Source: Brachyhypopomus gauderio
Taxonomy: Eukaryota > Chordata > Actinopteri > Gymnotiformes > Hypopomidae
Length of the DNA stretch: 64,000 nt
Assembly: GCF_052324685.1 (NCBI RefSeq)
Contig: NC_135218.1
Span: 10,227,016-10,291,015, forward strand
Reading direction: 5' to 3'
The notes under the pieces are model-generated. The model was not told where the DNA came from, ran no database searches, and was given only the letters and a program-made list of their open reading frames with translations. Each line of letters begins with the position of its first letter. Position 1 is the first letter of the stretch. Of this stretch, positions 42,168-54,630 are shown piece by piece. The position numbers were made by a program, and so were the translations under genes.

Positions 42168-42407
42168 ACAGCGGTGTGAACCCTGAACACACAGCTGTGT
42201 GAAGGCTGAACATACAGCGGTGTGAAGGCTGAACATACAGCGGTGTGAAGTCTGAACATATACAGTGGTGTTAAGTCTGAACATATACAGTGTGAACCCT
42301 GAACATATACAGTGTTAAGTATGAACATACAGCAGTGTTAAGTCTGAACATACAGCAGTGTTAAGTCTGAACATACAGCAGTGTTAAGTATGAACATATA
42401 CAGTGCT
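42168..42407. repeat. About 23-bp irregular tandem repeat
   Basis: About ten diverged copies of a unit such as CAGCGGTGTGAAGGCTGAAC plus ATA, with length variants, in lipin intron 1. Confidence 0.85.
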
Positions 42408-42907
42408 TCACCTTGTTCGCCACGGAGTCAAATATTGGATCTATTGTCAGCTAGCTGGCTACAAGAAGCCATAATAACCTGGTAAATATACATTTTGCAC
42501 TAGCTAGGGTAGATAACTCCAAATCAAATTAAGTTAGATAACTATCGGAAAAGTTAAAAAAGATAAAATATGCATATGTATCCGATAAATGGAATAAAAA
42601 CCCAATGGTCGCCCAGTAACTAACCTAAACAACAACGAGTTCTTTGGTAGTGTTAGGTGACTAAATTAACAGTTCAATTGTTAAATTAACTGACAGCTTC
42701 TTGCCAGGACATCACAAAACCTAATAATAATGTCAGCCTGTAAGACAATGACAAATAAAATGCATTTCGCAACTGGAAATTAACTAACTAGCTGTAGATT
42801 TAATACCGGACGATGTATTTGGAACATTTATTAGCTAGGTGTCCCTTATTTCCAATACAAATACGCAACTATAGCGCTAGGTTAACCAGTTAATGTTTTG
42901 ATCTTAC

Positions 42908-42975
42908 CTTTTTAATAACGAGTTCTTGTAGAAACGTGTCAAACTTCCGGACGCCTAGAAACACTTTCAACGCGA
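42908..42975 (-). other. lpin3: Probable 5' noncoding exon and promoter edge of lpin3
   Basis: The minus strand has a strong donor AAAG|GTAAGATC with the exon side beginning at 42908. Just upstream lies an ETS-like CCGGAAG (complement of CTTCCGG near 42946), and the region is less AT-rich than its surroundings. It is the nearest promoter-like sequence 5' of the first coding exon (36524), which would make intron 1 about 6.4 kb. The transcription start is not determined. Confidence 0.5.
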
Positions 42976-45030
42976 GGAATCGGTAAGAACGTCAATCACA
43001 GTTTTATCCAATACACGAGCTCGGTTTGCCAAGACACGCCTACCATTGCTCCCGCCCTGTTTACAAGTCAAATCTGTTCAATATCGACAATGGCCACTAG
43101 AGGGCGTAAAGAGTCAGTCATGAACTGCCGATAGTTAGAATTTTACTGTCAGAATCAAATCAGAATAATTTATATTGGACAAGAGTGCTGAATATACAAG
43201 GAATTTCCCCGGGTTACAGTAGTCCCTAAAGTGCACATATACAGTTAAGCTGACTGCTTACGTAGAGCAATAAGACAATGTACAGCAGCTGACTATGAGA
43301 CATATGTGTTAAAAAAACCAAAACCAGCAGCACTGGGTTTATTTTTTAATTTCCAAATCTAAGCATAAGTTTGACTGAATTCCAACACTTCAAAGACCAT
43401 TAGATAATCTTAAACAATACAGAAAATGCTAGATCACCTTTTGGCTGTGCGCTTGATATTCGTTTTCTTACCATTTGGCAAGCTGATAGAGATGCAGTCA
43501 CAAATGCTGGAATAGTTATGGATGCCACTTTCACACAGAGTTGGCGTCATCTGAAAGATATTTACAGCTCCCCATGCCTGTGAGAAGCATGCCCCATCGT
43601 AAAGGGCCCATCTCAGCCCCGCCCATCACCTGTTGGCCCTTCTGTTCTCAGGACAGCACCACAGGGTCCCCCAAGGAGCACTCTACATGAGCAGTGAACA
43701 GTTTCCGCACCAAAGTTGTTTTCCACAACGAGCTTTAGAAAGAACTGAATTCCATAAAGAACTGAACTATATATTCTCTATAGACTGAGCTCTACACACT
43801 ATACTAAGCTCTGTATGAGTTCAATATAACAAAGTTACCCATAGTGAACACAGATAATGTGAAATAACTATTTCTGTGAAATATTCTACAATAGCTTGTG
43901 TAATATCTATGCAGCACATCTTGTAGAATAATTAGAATATTGACGCTATGAATAATTCATAGCGTCTAAAATATTAATTCTGTAAATGCATGTACAATAT
44001 TTATATTTAAAAAACCTTTGGCTTCTGGTTGTATATGTAAACACCCACCAGATTGTGGATATATGCTGGTGGTCACACTAAATATTGATTTGATTTAGAT
44101 GTCTCTTTAGTTAGTTCACTTTGCATTTTGTTAATTGAAGAAGGTTCTGTATATTTTATTCTGTAGTGTTTTATCACAAGTATGTCTAAATTTAATTTAA
44201 ACCAGCTTGGTTGATGGCTTGTATATGTATGTATATTTGTGTATGTAATCTCCGGCATTATTCCTGTTTTCTTTTTTCTAAACCATTTCATTTAGGTGTT
44301 TTTTGTATTCAGAATTATTATTCATTTATATTCAAGCCCCCATTTCAGAATTTCGATTCAGTGTGCAGTCCTGGGTTTTGCGTTTTATGAATGTGAGCCT
44401 CTTTTCTCTCTTCAGTGTGCTGTGATACTGAGGAGGTTTGTGCTGTTTGCTGTGTTGAACTGAGCACCCGGTTCTGTGTTTAATGTGGAATAACAGTCTT
44501 TCCATTACCACCACAGCCACTGTTTAAACACGGTGTAAACTTCCAAAACATTAAACAGGCTACAATAAATTCTTTCAGTGATATCAGCTAGGCATAATGT
44601 TATCTATCATGTGTAAACACCTAACTATAAAACGTAACCCATTCAAACACTATGTAAATGATCACAGAAACTTATGTATAAGCTACAGTTAAAGCTGCAA
44701 AGTTGAAAAAACTTTAACATGGCGCAACTGTGTTGCAGATAAGTGCATTCAGATGATAAGCAAAGTATTGAGGTAGGAGCAGAAGACAGATCACTGGATC
44801 CAGAACTGGAGCAGGGGCTTCCCCTCCAGAGGACTGGCTCACTGTATTTTGTCACTGTCTCACTGCCTATTTAAGGAGCGTTTGGCTGTTCCTGGGGACA
44901 GCAGCGTGGTTCTCTTATATTAATCGCAATAAAACATATTAGTATCTTAGCATCTCCCATGTCCACTCTCCCTCACTCTACACACACACAGACAGACAGA
45001 CGAAAGAGACAGACACACACACACAAGCAT
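42976..45030. other. Intergenic region between lpin3 and myl9
   Basis: The two genes are divergent here. The sequence is AT-rich and I support no exon. A short perfect palindrome lies at 43942-43966 (separate entry). Confidence 0.5.
43942..43966. repeat. Perfect 12-bp inverted repeat
   Basis: GACGCTATGAAT and ATTCATAGCGTC are exact inverted copies separated by a single A. The function is unknown. Confidence 0.8.
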
Positions 45031-45041
45031 GACTTTTTTCT

Positions 45042-45157
45042 CTAAATAAGGCCAGCCTTATCTGTGTTTCTGTCAATTCGGCCATTCCTGCCTATTCCAT
45101 TCTGTGGTGCAGGCAGAGGAGCAAGTCACAGCCTGCACATTCTTTTCCCTTATATGG
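45042..45157 (+). promoter_or_regulatory. myl9 upstream SRF/TEAD-type elements
   Basis: CCTTATATGG at 45148-45157 fits the SRF-binding CArG consensus CC(A/T)6GG exactly. CTAAATAAGG at 45042-45051 is a one-mismatch CArG. CATTCCT at 45083-45089 is an MCAT (TEAD) core. The elements sit about 200-310 bp upstream of the noncoding exon donor at 45354. This arrangement is typical of smooth-muscle contractile genes regulated by SRF and myocardin, which fits myl9. Confidence 0.6.
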
Positions 45158-45289
45158 CTAAATCCCTCTGTTGGGCCAGCCCCATTTTGGAAAACCGGGG
45201 CCCCTGATTGGTCAATGGCAGAATGGGAGGGTTACAGCACTAAACTGATGCTTTAAACAAACTTTTGTAGAGGGTGAGTGACTGCTTCC

Positions 45290-45354
45290 CTCTCTCTGTA
45301 CCACAGACATCTCCCAAAGCCTAGTGGGGAATCTCATCATCACCTGAAGACAAG
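45290..45354 (+). other. myl9: Probable myl9 5' noncoding exon
   Basis: Sequence ending ACAAG|GTGAGC, a consensus donor at 45354, lies downstream of the CArG/MCAT elements and upstream of the myl9 start exon. MYL9 genes have a noncoding first exon. The left edge is approximate. Confidence 0.55.
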
Positions 45355-46660
45355 GTGAGCAGGCTTCTTCTCCTTTTTTGTCATAGCGTTCATGTGTGTG
45401 TTGTTTAGCAAAGCTGGGCTTGCCGTGTGTAATGCACTCTTACTGTGGTTGCCATCAGCTGTGATGGATAAAGCTTGCTGACGTGTGTTCAGTTATGTCG
45501 CTCTAGAAGTGGTTCACGGTCAGGTCCACTCAGCAGAGGACGTTCAGAGGGGCGGGAGAGTCCAGCTGAAGCCTGGTGTGTCGTTTAGGGTGATCCGGAC
45601 AGTTGTGCATTTGGCCCCCACAGAGAAGATTAGAGGCAACAATGTCTCCAGTTCTCTGTTTAGACTGCTCTCAGTGCATGATGTCCATATTCCAGGCTTG
45701 ATGCGCTCCCAGCCTGTGTGTCCGTGGCAATGCGGGGCCAGTGTGGTCAGGCATATTCTGTTGTTCACGCATGGTCCCTCATCTCGGCATGTAAGACTTC
45801 ATCTGACATGGATAGTGCATAAAGTGAGGAGAGTTTCCTCTTCTGAGAGTCACAGACCCAAAGCGGACGGAAAGCTGCCCCAAAAGACACTTCAGACATA
45901 ACTCACTGATTGCTTATATTTCTTCCCCTCTGGAACAGTGTTTTCATCCGGGGCTACAGTCAGTGTGTCGCCTGATGTTTGTGTTCCCAGAATTGACAGG
46001 GTTCAGAGGTTAAAAGTGAGTGGCTTGTGTTGTTTTGGAAAATTAAATCCAGAGACCAGAGGCCTGAAAAGAATGTATGAGTAATTTCACAGAAGAACAA
46101 ACCAAATCATTAGATAGTCATAAAAGCTTTTGGTAAGATTTAATGTTCTCACCACCAACACGGTAGCATTAGAACCTTGGGCAGTATTTGTAAAATAATG
46201 TGCAACTTTGAGGTGGTTTCAGTTTATTTGTTCTGTATGTTTTATGTCTGCTCTTAAACCCTCGGTTCAGTAACCAAGCCAGGCTGCCCCTTGTTTGTAG
46301 CTTCCTGAGTTTGTCTGAGTTTGCCCTCTCAAAGCACACACAAGATGGCAGTTTACACGTATTCTACGCAGTGAACTGGAATGTGTTACCAAACTAATAA
46401 AAATAATGGAAGAGCATGATCAGAAGTAAGTGAATCGTGACGCTAACCCGGTGGAGAGTACGTTCTGTATTTAAGAGTGCAGCAGGCCTCCAGGTGCTGC
46501 CCTTCTGAAGTGACAGTTTGAAAGCCACTGGAGCTGATCTTATTGTCCACGCCGAAGGAGACAAAGGCGAGTCGACCCGAGGAGAAAACGTACACGCCTC
46601 ACGAGCCACACGCCAACGAGACCTTCATGAGCATTTGCTTATTTTATATAGCAGGCGATA

Positions 46661-46837
46661 ATGAGAGATGATAAGCTTTTGGGCCAGTGGTGGATGTTCA
46701 GAAAGGAAAATGATGCCTACCTGACCGCAGTGCCCATACTTCTACTGAACATAAACGTGGTGTTCATGGTTCTTGTGGTCGGCATCACTTTGCCCTTCAC
46801 TAACATTTTGGTTGTAAAAAAGCACAGCGCCCGCTAA
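46661..46837 (+). CDS. Small open frame, 58 residues, one predicted membrane helix
   Basis: ATG at 46661 with A at -3, stop TAA at 46835-46837. The product starts MRDDKLLGQWWMFRKENDAY. A hydrophobic span of about 25 residues (roughly 22-47) follows, containing VPILLLNINVVFMVLVVGI, then a basic tail ending KKHSAR. An acceptor-like TTATTTTATATAG ends at 46650, just before the frame, so it could also be a terminal exon. It lies in myl9 intron 1 in the sense orientation. I recognise no family. The P-x(6)-N-x(2)-F pattern loosely recalls TM5 of family-B/adhesion receptors, but this is weak. It may be a micropeptide, an exon relic or chance. Confidence 0.25.
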   Translation: MRDDKLLGQWWMFRKENDAYLTAVPILLLNINVVFMVLVVGITLPFTNILVVKKHSAR

Positions 46838-47486
46838 CAATGGACGTCCAGGATGCCTTTGAAGATGCAAGTGAACAAACAGCTGCTGTTACGTACACTC
46901 ATCAAATTTTAAGGAGATGGCCTCACTTTGCCACTGCTAGTGTGTTCCTGCGTGACCCTCTGGCCCATAACGCACGACCTTCTGTTATGTTATGAGTCAT
47001 GGCTGGTTTGCACTCTCTCTCATCTCTCTCCTTATTAAAATAGGCATGTGTGAGGTCAGTGGATAGACTGCCTGTACTATATCAAAGGTCTGGGCTGGAT
47101 TCTGTTTTCATGGTGTAAAGTGGCTACTGAGATATTTGCCTGTTATCTGTGGATGTTGTCCCAGTATTTATGGTCTGTGTGTGTGTGTGTTTTTGTATTG
47201 ACATTGTCAGGGATGTGCTGTGCTGAAACATGATTCCTGGGAACTTCCCACAGGAAAGTCCTGCCGTACAAAAGGGAGCACACAGAAGAATATTGTTCGT
47301 AGCAGAGTGGTCTATCTGTGTACATGGGCATACTTGACATACTTAATGGAGTATTATACATTCAATGTACATTTGGCAAGGGCTGTGTTGCACTGTGAAA
47401 TGTCACATTTCTGACCAGGCATCCTTCCAGTATGAGCCAACACCCGGATTGGGGCGGGCTTGACCAACACAGGCCAAACCTATATC

Positions 47487-47565
47487 AAAAACACCCCCCC
47501 CCCCCCCCCCCCAATAACAAAACAAACCACTGCAATTGAACATGCAAAGAATTTTAAAGCGTTTT

Positions 47566-47601
<36 letters not shown>
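47487..47601. repeat. Poly-C tract and (CA)n microsatellite
   Basis: A run of more than 20 C at about 47487-47512, then (CA)n at 47570-47601, in myl9 intron 1. Such tracts are prone to length error in assemblies. Confidence 0.9.
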
Positions 47602-47603
<2 letters not shown>

Positions 47604-47943
47604 CAGGCTCTGTCTGGCTGCATGGTTGAGGGAGTAACAGGCATTTGACTGACTCCACTGCAGCCCGCACACAAATCTTCTGGCTCCCTGTCATGGCTAC
47701 ATGAGTAGAGGTGATCTCACTAAAAAAATTTCCCAGAAGGACTGGTGTTGTGGTTTGGAACGGAGACCGCATTCCACGGCATGCTCCATGACACCATGCT
47801 TCCTCTTGCACCTTCCCACCAGTCACAGGCTGAAGCCCGCGCTGTAGACAGCAGTAGGACACCTAACGAGAGCTGTACTTTGTTCAAGCGCTGGTAACTA
47901 CACGTAAAATCCAAATCTCGCCTATTGGAGGTCCGGCGTCTGA

Positions 47944-49069
<1,126 letters not shown>

Positions 49070-49127
49070 GCCCTTAAACACTCGGGGCTGGCTGCAGAAA
49101 ACTGTGTACATAAGAGGGAAGATGACT

Positions 49128-49133
49128 AATAAA
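49128..49133 (+). terminator. myl9 polyadenylation signal
   Basis: AATAAA lies 59 nt after the myl9 stop codon, giving a very short 3' UTR. Confidence 0.7.
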
Positions 49134-52100
49134 ACCATTTATTATTATACACACCCGATTCTGATGTATATATATTATACATACACACACTCATCCCTGA
49201 TACTGATGGAAAATAAGTGCCAATTATGAAGATGTTAATCTGCAAGTCACATTTAGACTCAGTTGTTAAAATGGTTTGTCTCAATTTTCCTCTGTTAAAA
49301 GAATATTCTGTAATCCATAGGCTTGTGTACTTCTTTCTCTGCAGGTATTCAATATTTGCAAACATAAATATCAGCAAAATATAAAACTTTTGTAACATGT
49401 AACCATGTCCAATGCAAACTTGTTTATTACTGATATGAAGTTGACTGGGGCATAGTAAATATAGAAACTATAGCCTCGTGTCCATGTGGTGAAGGAGTTG
49501 TGTGGGATGACCAAAGGGCCCGGGGCCCGCCTTTAATGCCCTGTACAGGGTTTGTGCTTATTTGACTGTGGTATGAATGAAGCATGTTTGAATGATCCCA
49601 GTAACCTGAGGGATTGTGTGTGCAAAGCATTCAGTGCAACGATGAATACTTAATTATGTCGGTTCTACTTTCAGATTTGAAAGTTTTCAAAAGAAATTCA
49701 AATTTCAGCAAACATACAAACTTTCAGCCTCTAAGAGACCCATTCCTCCAGACTGAGAACACTGGGGTGTTTTAGAATGCCAGTAAAATTAGCCTTTAAG
49801 TTCACACCTTAGTGAAGTTAGAAAGTAATTTTTCATAATGTTATACTGAAAGTAAATCAATTCAGTATTACAATTTGGCACACCATCATTACAGATCCAG
49901 CTGTGAATACAGAGATCCTCACTTCTAAGATGATATTGCATGGTTTCAACAAATTTCCATGATTGACATACATGTAAATACAATTTTGCATGATTTTTAA
50001 AATTTTTATTATTACTCTGAAATGTTTGTAAAAAAATAATAAAGAGGGGGGGAGGGGGAGGCGGTGGGGTGCAGGCAACCACACATCGTACATTTAAGGC
50101 AGATATTGCACAGACTAGTCCAAAGTTTTCTAGATAAAAATGCTGGGAGGCTTCCCTTGTTCTCAGGTAAGGCACAAAGGCCAAATTCATTGTCCATACT
50201 CATTTACTTGATACTCGTACATGTATGTAAGAAACAAAAAAAAAAAGATATTTACATCCATCTTAATGCATTTGGTCATACAGAGAGAGAGAGCTACACA
50301 TGATATATTTAGTAAAAACCAGAAGTAGAAGACGAACCTGACCCAATAGATATTTACATGCATTTTACATCGGCATCTACAAGACCCATTCTCAGCTAAA
50401 TAGACACAGTGTCTAGAATATCATCATCAGTCATTCTACAGAAGTGGAAAAATAGAGCATCTTTTAAAAATAGACGTATCCATCCAGCCTCATCACTGTT
50501 CCAGTAATGCAGACGAGAACGGAATGCTCACAGTGGTTTTCAAAGTAGTGGTTTTAAATACCGGTATAGTCGACTAGTTAAACGGAGATAAAAGCCATGT
50601 CGCATCAGGGCCCGGGCTGGCCAGTGCTGGGTCTGAGCACGTTACGGACCAGGACCGACCTCCTCCCGTGTCTCTGCACCCAGCCCAGGGGCTCCAACCA
50701 GCACTACCGCGCGGCGGTAATCAGACGTCACCCCACCTGAGACACAAACAATGCTGACAAAAGAACAACACTATGATGGCCAGAAACGGTTTAGTACTGC
50801 AGAAAACGAGCAGACATCAAAAACACAGTACGGATTAAAAAGGCCTGCTTCCTGAAATGTAACCATAAATCAGACTAGGCGAAAAAAAACAAAAACCACA
50901 GAGCTAGGGTAGTTCATTTACAGATCAGCATGACATGATTTCAGCAGTAAAGTGTAACTTAGCTTAGTCTGAAAAACCACAAGAAGGCAGAATGGTGAGC
51001 AGAGGGCCCCGCCCCGCACGAACGCACACGACGGAACACAGAAACGTTATCAAACCAGGCCCCCATATGATGTCTGTAACAATACAAAACAGTTTCATGG
51101 AAACTATGACCAAAGAAGAGATGGCACAAAGGAGACGCCGGGCTGAAGAGGAACGTCACCCGGCACGGCCGCCCGTGACGAGGACCCTGCTGGGGGTTCA
51201 CTCACTGACCCATTGACCGTCCTGCCCTGGAGGGATACCGCTACACCAGGCGACCCGCGCTCGCACGGTCGTGCCCCGTAACCAACGACGCTTCCTCGAG
51301 CTCCTTCAGGATGGAAGGCTAAAGCGTCTCATCCGCCTTTGACGCTAGCAGCCATTAAAGGACATCAATCTTTGCGCAAAGCACCCTTATAAAACCATGA
51401 GCGCTAAATAAGGGTGCAGAACAGATGTAAACCTCAGCTCCTCAGTTACTTAATACAGGTTTAAAGGTAAGCTCTACGACAATACTATCAGTCTAAAATG
51501 TACATAAAAACCCATCACTGCTGAAACATAAAACCTGTTCACAGCAACCCAACAGGGTGCGTCTTCCACATATCGATCACTAACAGATCCCTCACACTTC
51601 TCTTACGCCAAACATCTCTCTCCGTCACCAGTCACAGCACACTGGCGATGGGAAGGGGACCACACACACCCGGCTTCACGTCTTACCACACACGGGATGG
51701 ACAAAAGACGCATGCAATCCTTAGAAGAAGAGAGACCTCAGGACTGTCCTGCTGAGCGTTGGTAGGGGGCTGCTGTTTGGGTTCTGAAGAACGTCCACCA
51801 TGGGTTCTGAAGAACGTCCACCATGAAGATACTACTGAAATAAAGTGCAGAATGTAGGAGTGACCCGGGGGAACAGACTACGGCGCTCGTTCAAACGAAC
51901 TTCTGGAAGTAGTGGTCTCATTTGCAGTGGTTTCAGGCAACTGGAATGAGGTAATAAATCAATGTACGAGGCTACACCATGTAAGGGGTTTCAGGAACCA
52001 GGCCGAGTCGAGCCTTAAGACGGAGCAAGACCAGGTCTAAGACTAGCTTGGAAAACCGGCCCCAACAGTTGGGCCTAGAAGGACAGAGCACCGGTGACCC

Positions 52101-52999
52101 AACACTACGCATGCTGGCTCTAGAGGAGCATTCAACACACAAAATTAGCTAGCCATGCTACATAAGTCTAGTTACCTAGCCCTAGGACAGATACAGTGGT
52201 GTGTACAGGCAAACGCAGTCTAAGCACAGTTCTTAAGTATAGAAGAACTTTGAGCAATTTCTAAGGCAAATACTGAGCAAGGCCACTGGTATTACTCCCA
52301 ATGTAAGCCCTGAAAGCAAAACAAACCATACTGACGGAAGCATCATGCCCAGTCAGACAGCACAGAGTTGAACACAGAGGTGCACATCCACTTTTCAACC
52401 ACATAATTAGCTCTGCTGGTGTCTGTGGACATTGGTGATAAAACCCTTGGTGGTTTAAAAAAAGAAAAAGAAAAGAAAAAGAAAAAAATATATATATATA
52501 AAACAAATGCCCATTTAGCGTTTTCCTTCAAGGAGAAAGCGGCGTTGATTTGAGGTCTTCAACATTTTCCCCCTTTCAGGCTTTATGTTATCCAATTGTG
52601 TTGTGCAGAAACCATAAAAGGACCCCAAATACATTTAAATGTAGTGAAAATTTTAAAAGTCTGTTTTAAAAAGGTCAAAAAACAAAATTCTCAATATAAG
52701 GTTACTGTGTTCCACCAACAATCGGAAGAAGTTTAGTTGCCAAACTGCGCAACCATCTCAAATCACTTGACCTGGGGATTGGAGAGCAGAAGAAGTCAAA
52801 TGGAACATCACTGTCGCGAGGCAGCAGACAGTCCTCGTCCAACGTGATCTGGACAACCTTCGACAGACAAGCCACAGCAGAGCTGCTGCAGTCACTGAAT
52901 GGTTAAAAGGGAAAGCAACTCAGTTCGCTGCTTCTTGCCTCTTGCAGCCGTGCATGAATGGCCTCTCGAACCCGCACGCACGTCGCGGTACGTCTCCTT
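49134..52999 (-). other. tgif2 3' UTR and myl9-tgif2 convergent interval
   Basis: About 3.9 kb without a supported coding exon. Much of it is likely the tgif2 3' UTR; minus-strand AATAAA hexamers occur at 50005-50010 and 49423-49428 and are candidate ends. An alternating A/T tract lies at about 52485-52500. Confidence 0.5.
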
Positions 53000-54543
53000 T
53001 CAGTTCACCGTTTCCCTGACCGTGTGGAGCACGTGCCGTGAGCTCCAGGAGTGCGGCCCACCGCTCTGAGACGGGCTGGCCGCTCGGACCACGCCCCACA
53101 CGCCGGCCGGCTGGAAGCTCACGGCCCCTGCCAGCCTCTGGGACCCCGCGGCCAGACACGCGCTGGCTTCTCCGGCCGGAGCGGAGGCGCTCTGCACGGG
53201 CACGGACACCGGGAGAACGGCCTTCCCCTCCAGGCTGGGAGCGGAGACGCCACCCGGGGAAACCGCGCCGGGGCCTCCGCGACTCCTGTCCTCCTGCGGC
53301 TGATCCGCAGCTGGGGCCTGTTGCTCCTGCTGCTCCTTCTGCCTCTGGCTCTCCTGCTCGGCGGCCCTTTGGAGCGCCGCCTCCACCAGAAGCTTCAGGT
53401 CGCTGAAGTCGTGGGGGCAGAGCTCTGGGGGGGTGGGCGGCGGAGTGTTGAACAGCACTCCGGTAGGACTCACGCCCCCCGAGCTCACACCGCTGGAGGA
53501 AGGGGCAGGCACGGTGGTCAGGCTGGGATCAGGGATGCCAACCACGCCCTCCCTTTTTAAGAAGCCCCGGGCATCCATCTGCATCAGGGCCTGGACGCCC
53601 GCGTCATTGCCTCGCACGCCGGGTCCAAGCAGGCAGCCCGCTCCGGCCAGGATGGCCGTCGCCGTGTTTCCCAGAAGGCTCAGATCCAGCGCTGGGGCGG
53701 GCAGGATAACGGCAGGGCGGGGCGTAGAGGCGGAAGGAGGCGGGGTATGATCCGGGGAGGTGGAGCCCACCGAACGGCTGTCTGTCTTGGCGGCGCGGCG
53801 GGAGATGGTGAACTGAGTGGGATCTCTGCCATCCTTCCTGAGGAGGTCAGGTAGCAGACGCCTCCGTGCGTTGATGAACCAGTTACAGATCTGACAGAAA
53901 GAGCACAAGAATTACATATAAGAAAAAACATTCAGGAGTTTTCTCTGCAATCTACTTCAGCATACCAAAAAAAACCCCAAACAAACAAAAAAAAACCACA
54001 GGAATATTCCAAATCTGATGAACAAGAACAAAATGTAAAATTTAGATTTATTAGACAACAAGATTAACAGAGGACTAATATGATTTGCTCAAGGTGAAAT
54101 GTTTCTTCATTCTGTGATATTAGTGCCTCATTTCAAACCCAAACTACATTCCTTCCTTATGAAGGCTCTGCAGTCATTTTCACTGCAGTGAGTCAAGTCA
54201 GTGAGACATGCGACAACAGGAAGGTCCCATGACAGAGCCCTGGAAATGCTTTGACTATCCATTGATGCAGCTAGCTTTCTACCCAGCTATTTTCAGAGCT
54301 GCAACAACTGTGGCTACATCACAGAGTGATGAGAGCTTGAGGTCACGGCTCATTACAGAGCCCTCCAGTGGTGAAACAATGAACTGCATGCTTCACAAAA
54401 CAGCTGGCTCTAATGGAGGCTAGAGGAAAATATGAAAAGCCTCACAGAGTTAAGGCCTTGCAGCCTGTATTCCCACACACTGACAACAGCACATAGCTCC
54501 TGACACTCAGTCAAGGACAGAACAAGTTATACACATGCGCGCA

Positions 54544-54630
<87 letters not shown>

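Noticed and set aside
45485-45901. Plus-strand frame of 138 codons downstream of the myl9 noncoding exon
   Set aside because: No recognisable family, no acceptor before it, and the opposite strand is similarly open; probably chance or a decayed repeat in an intron.
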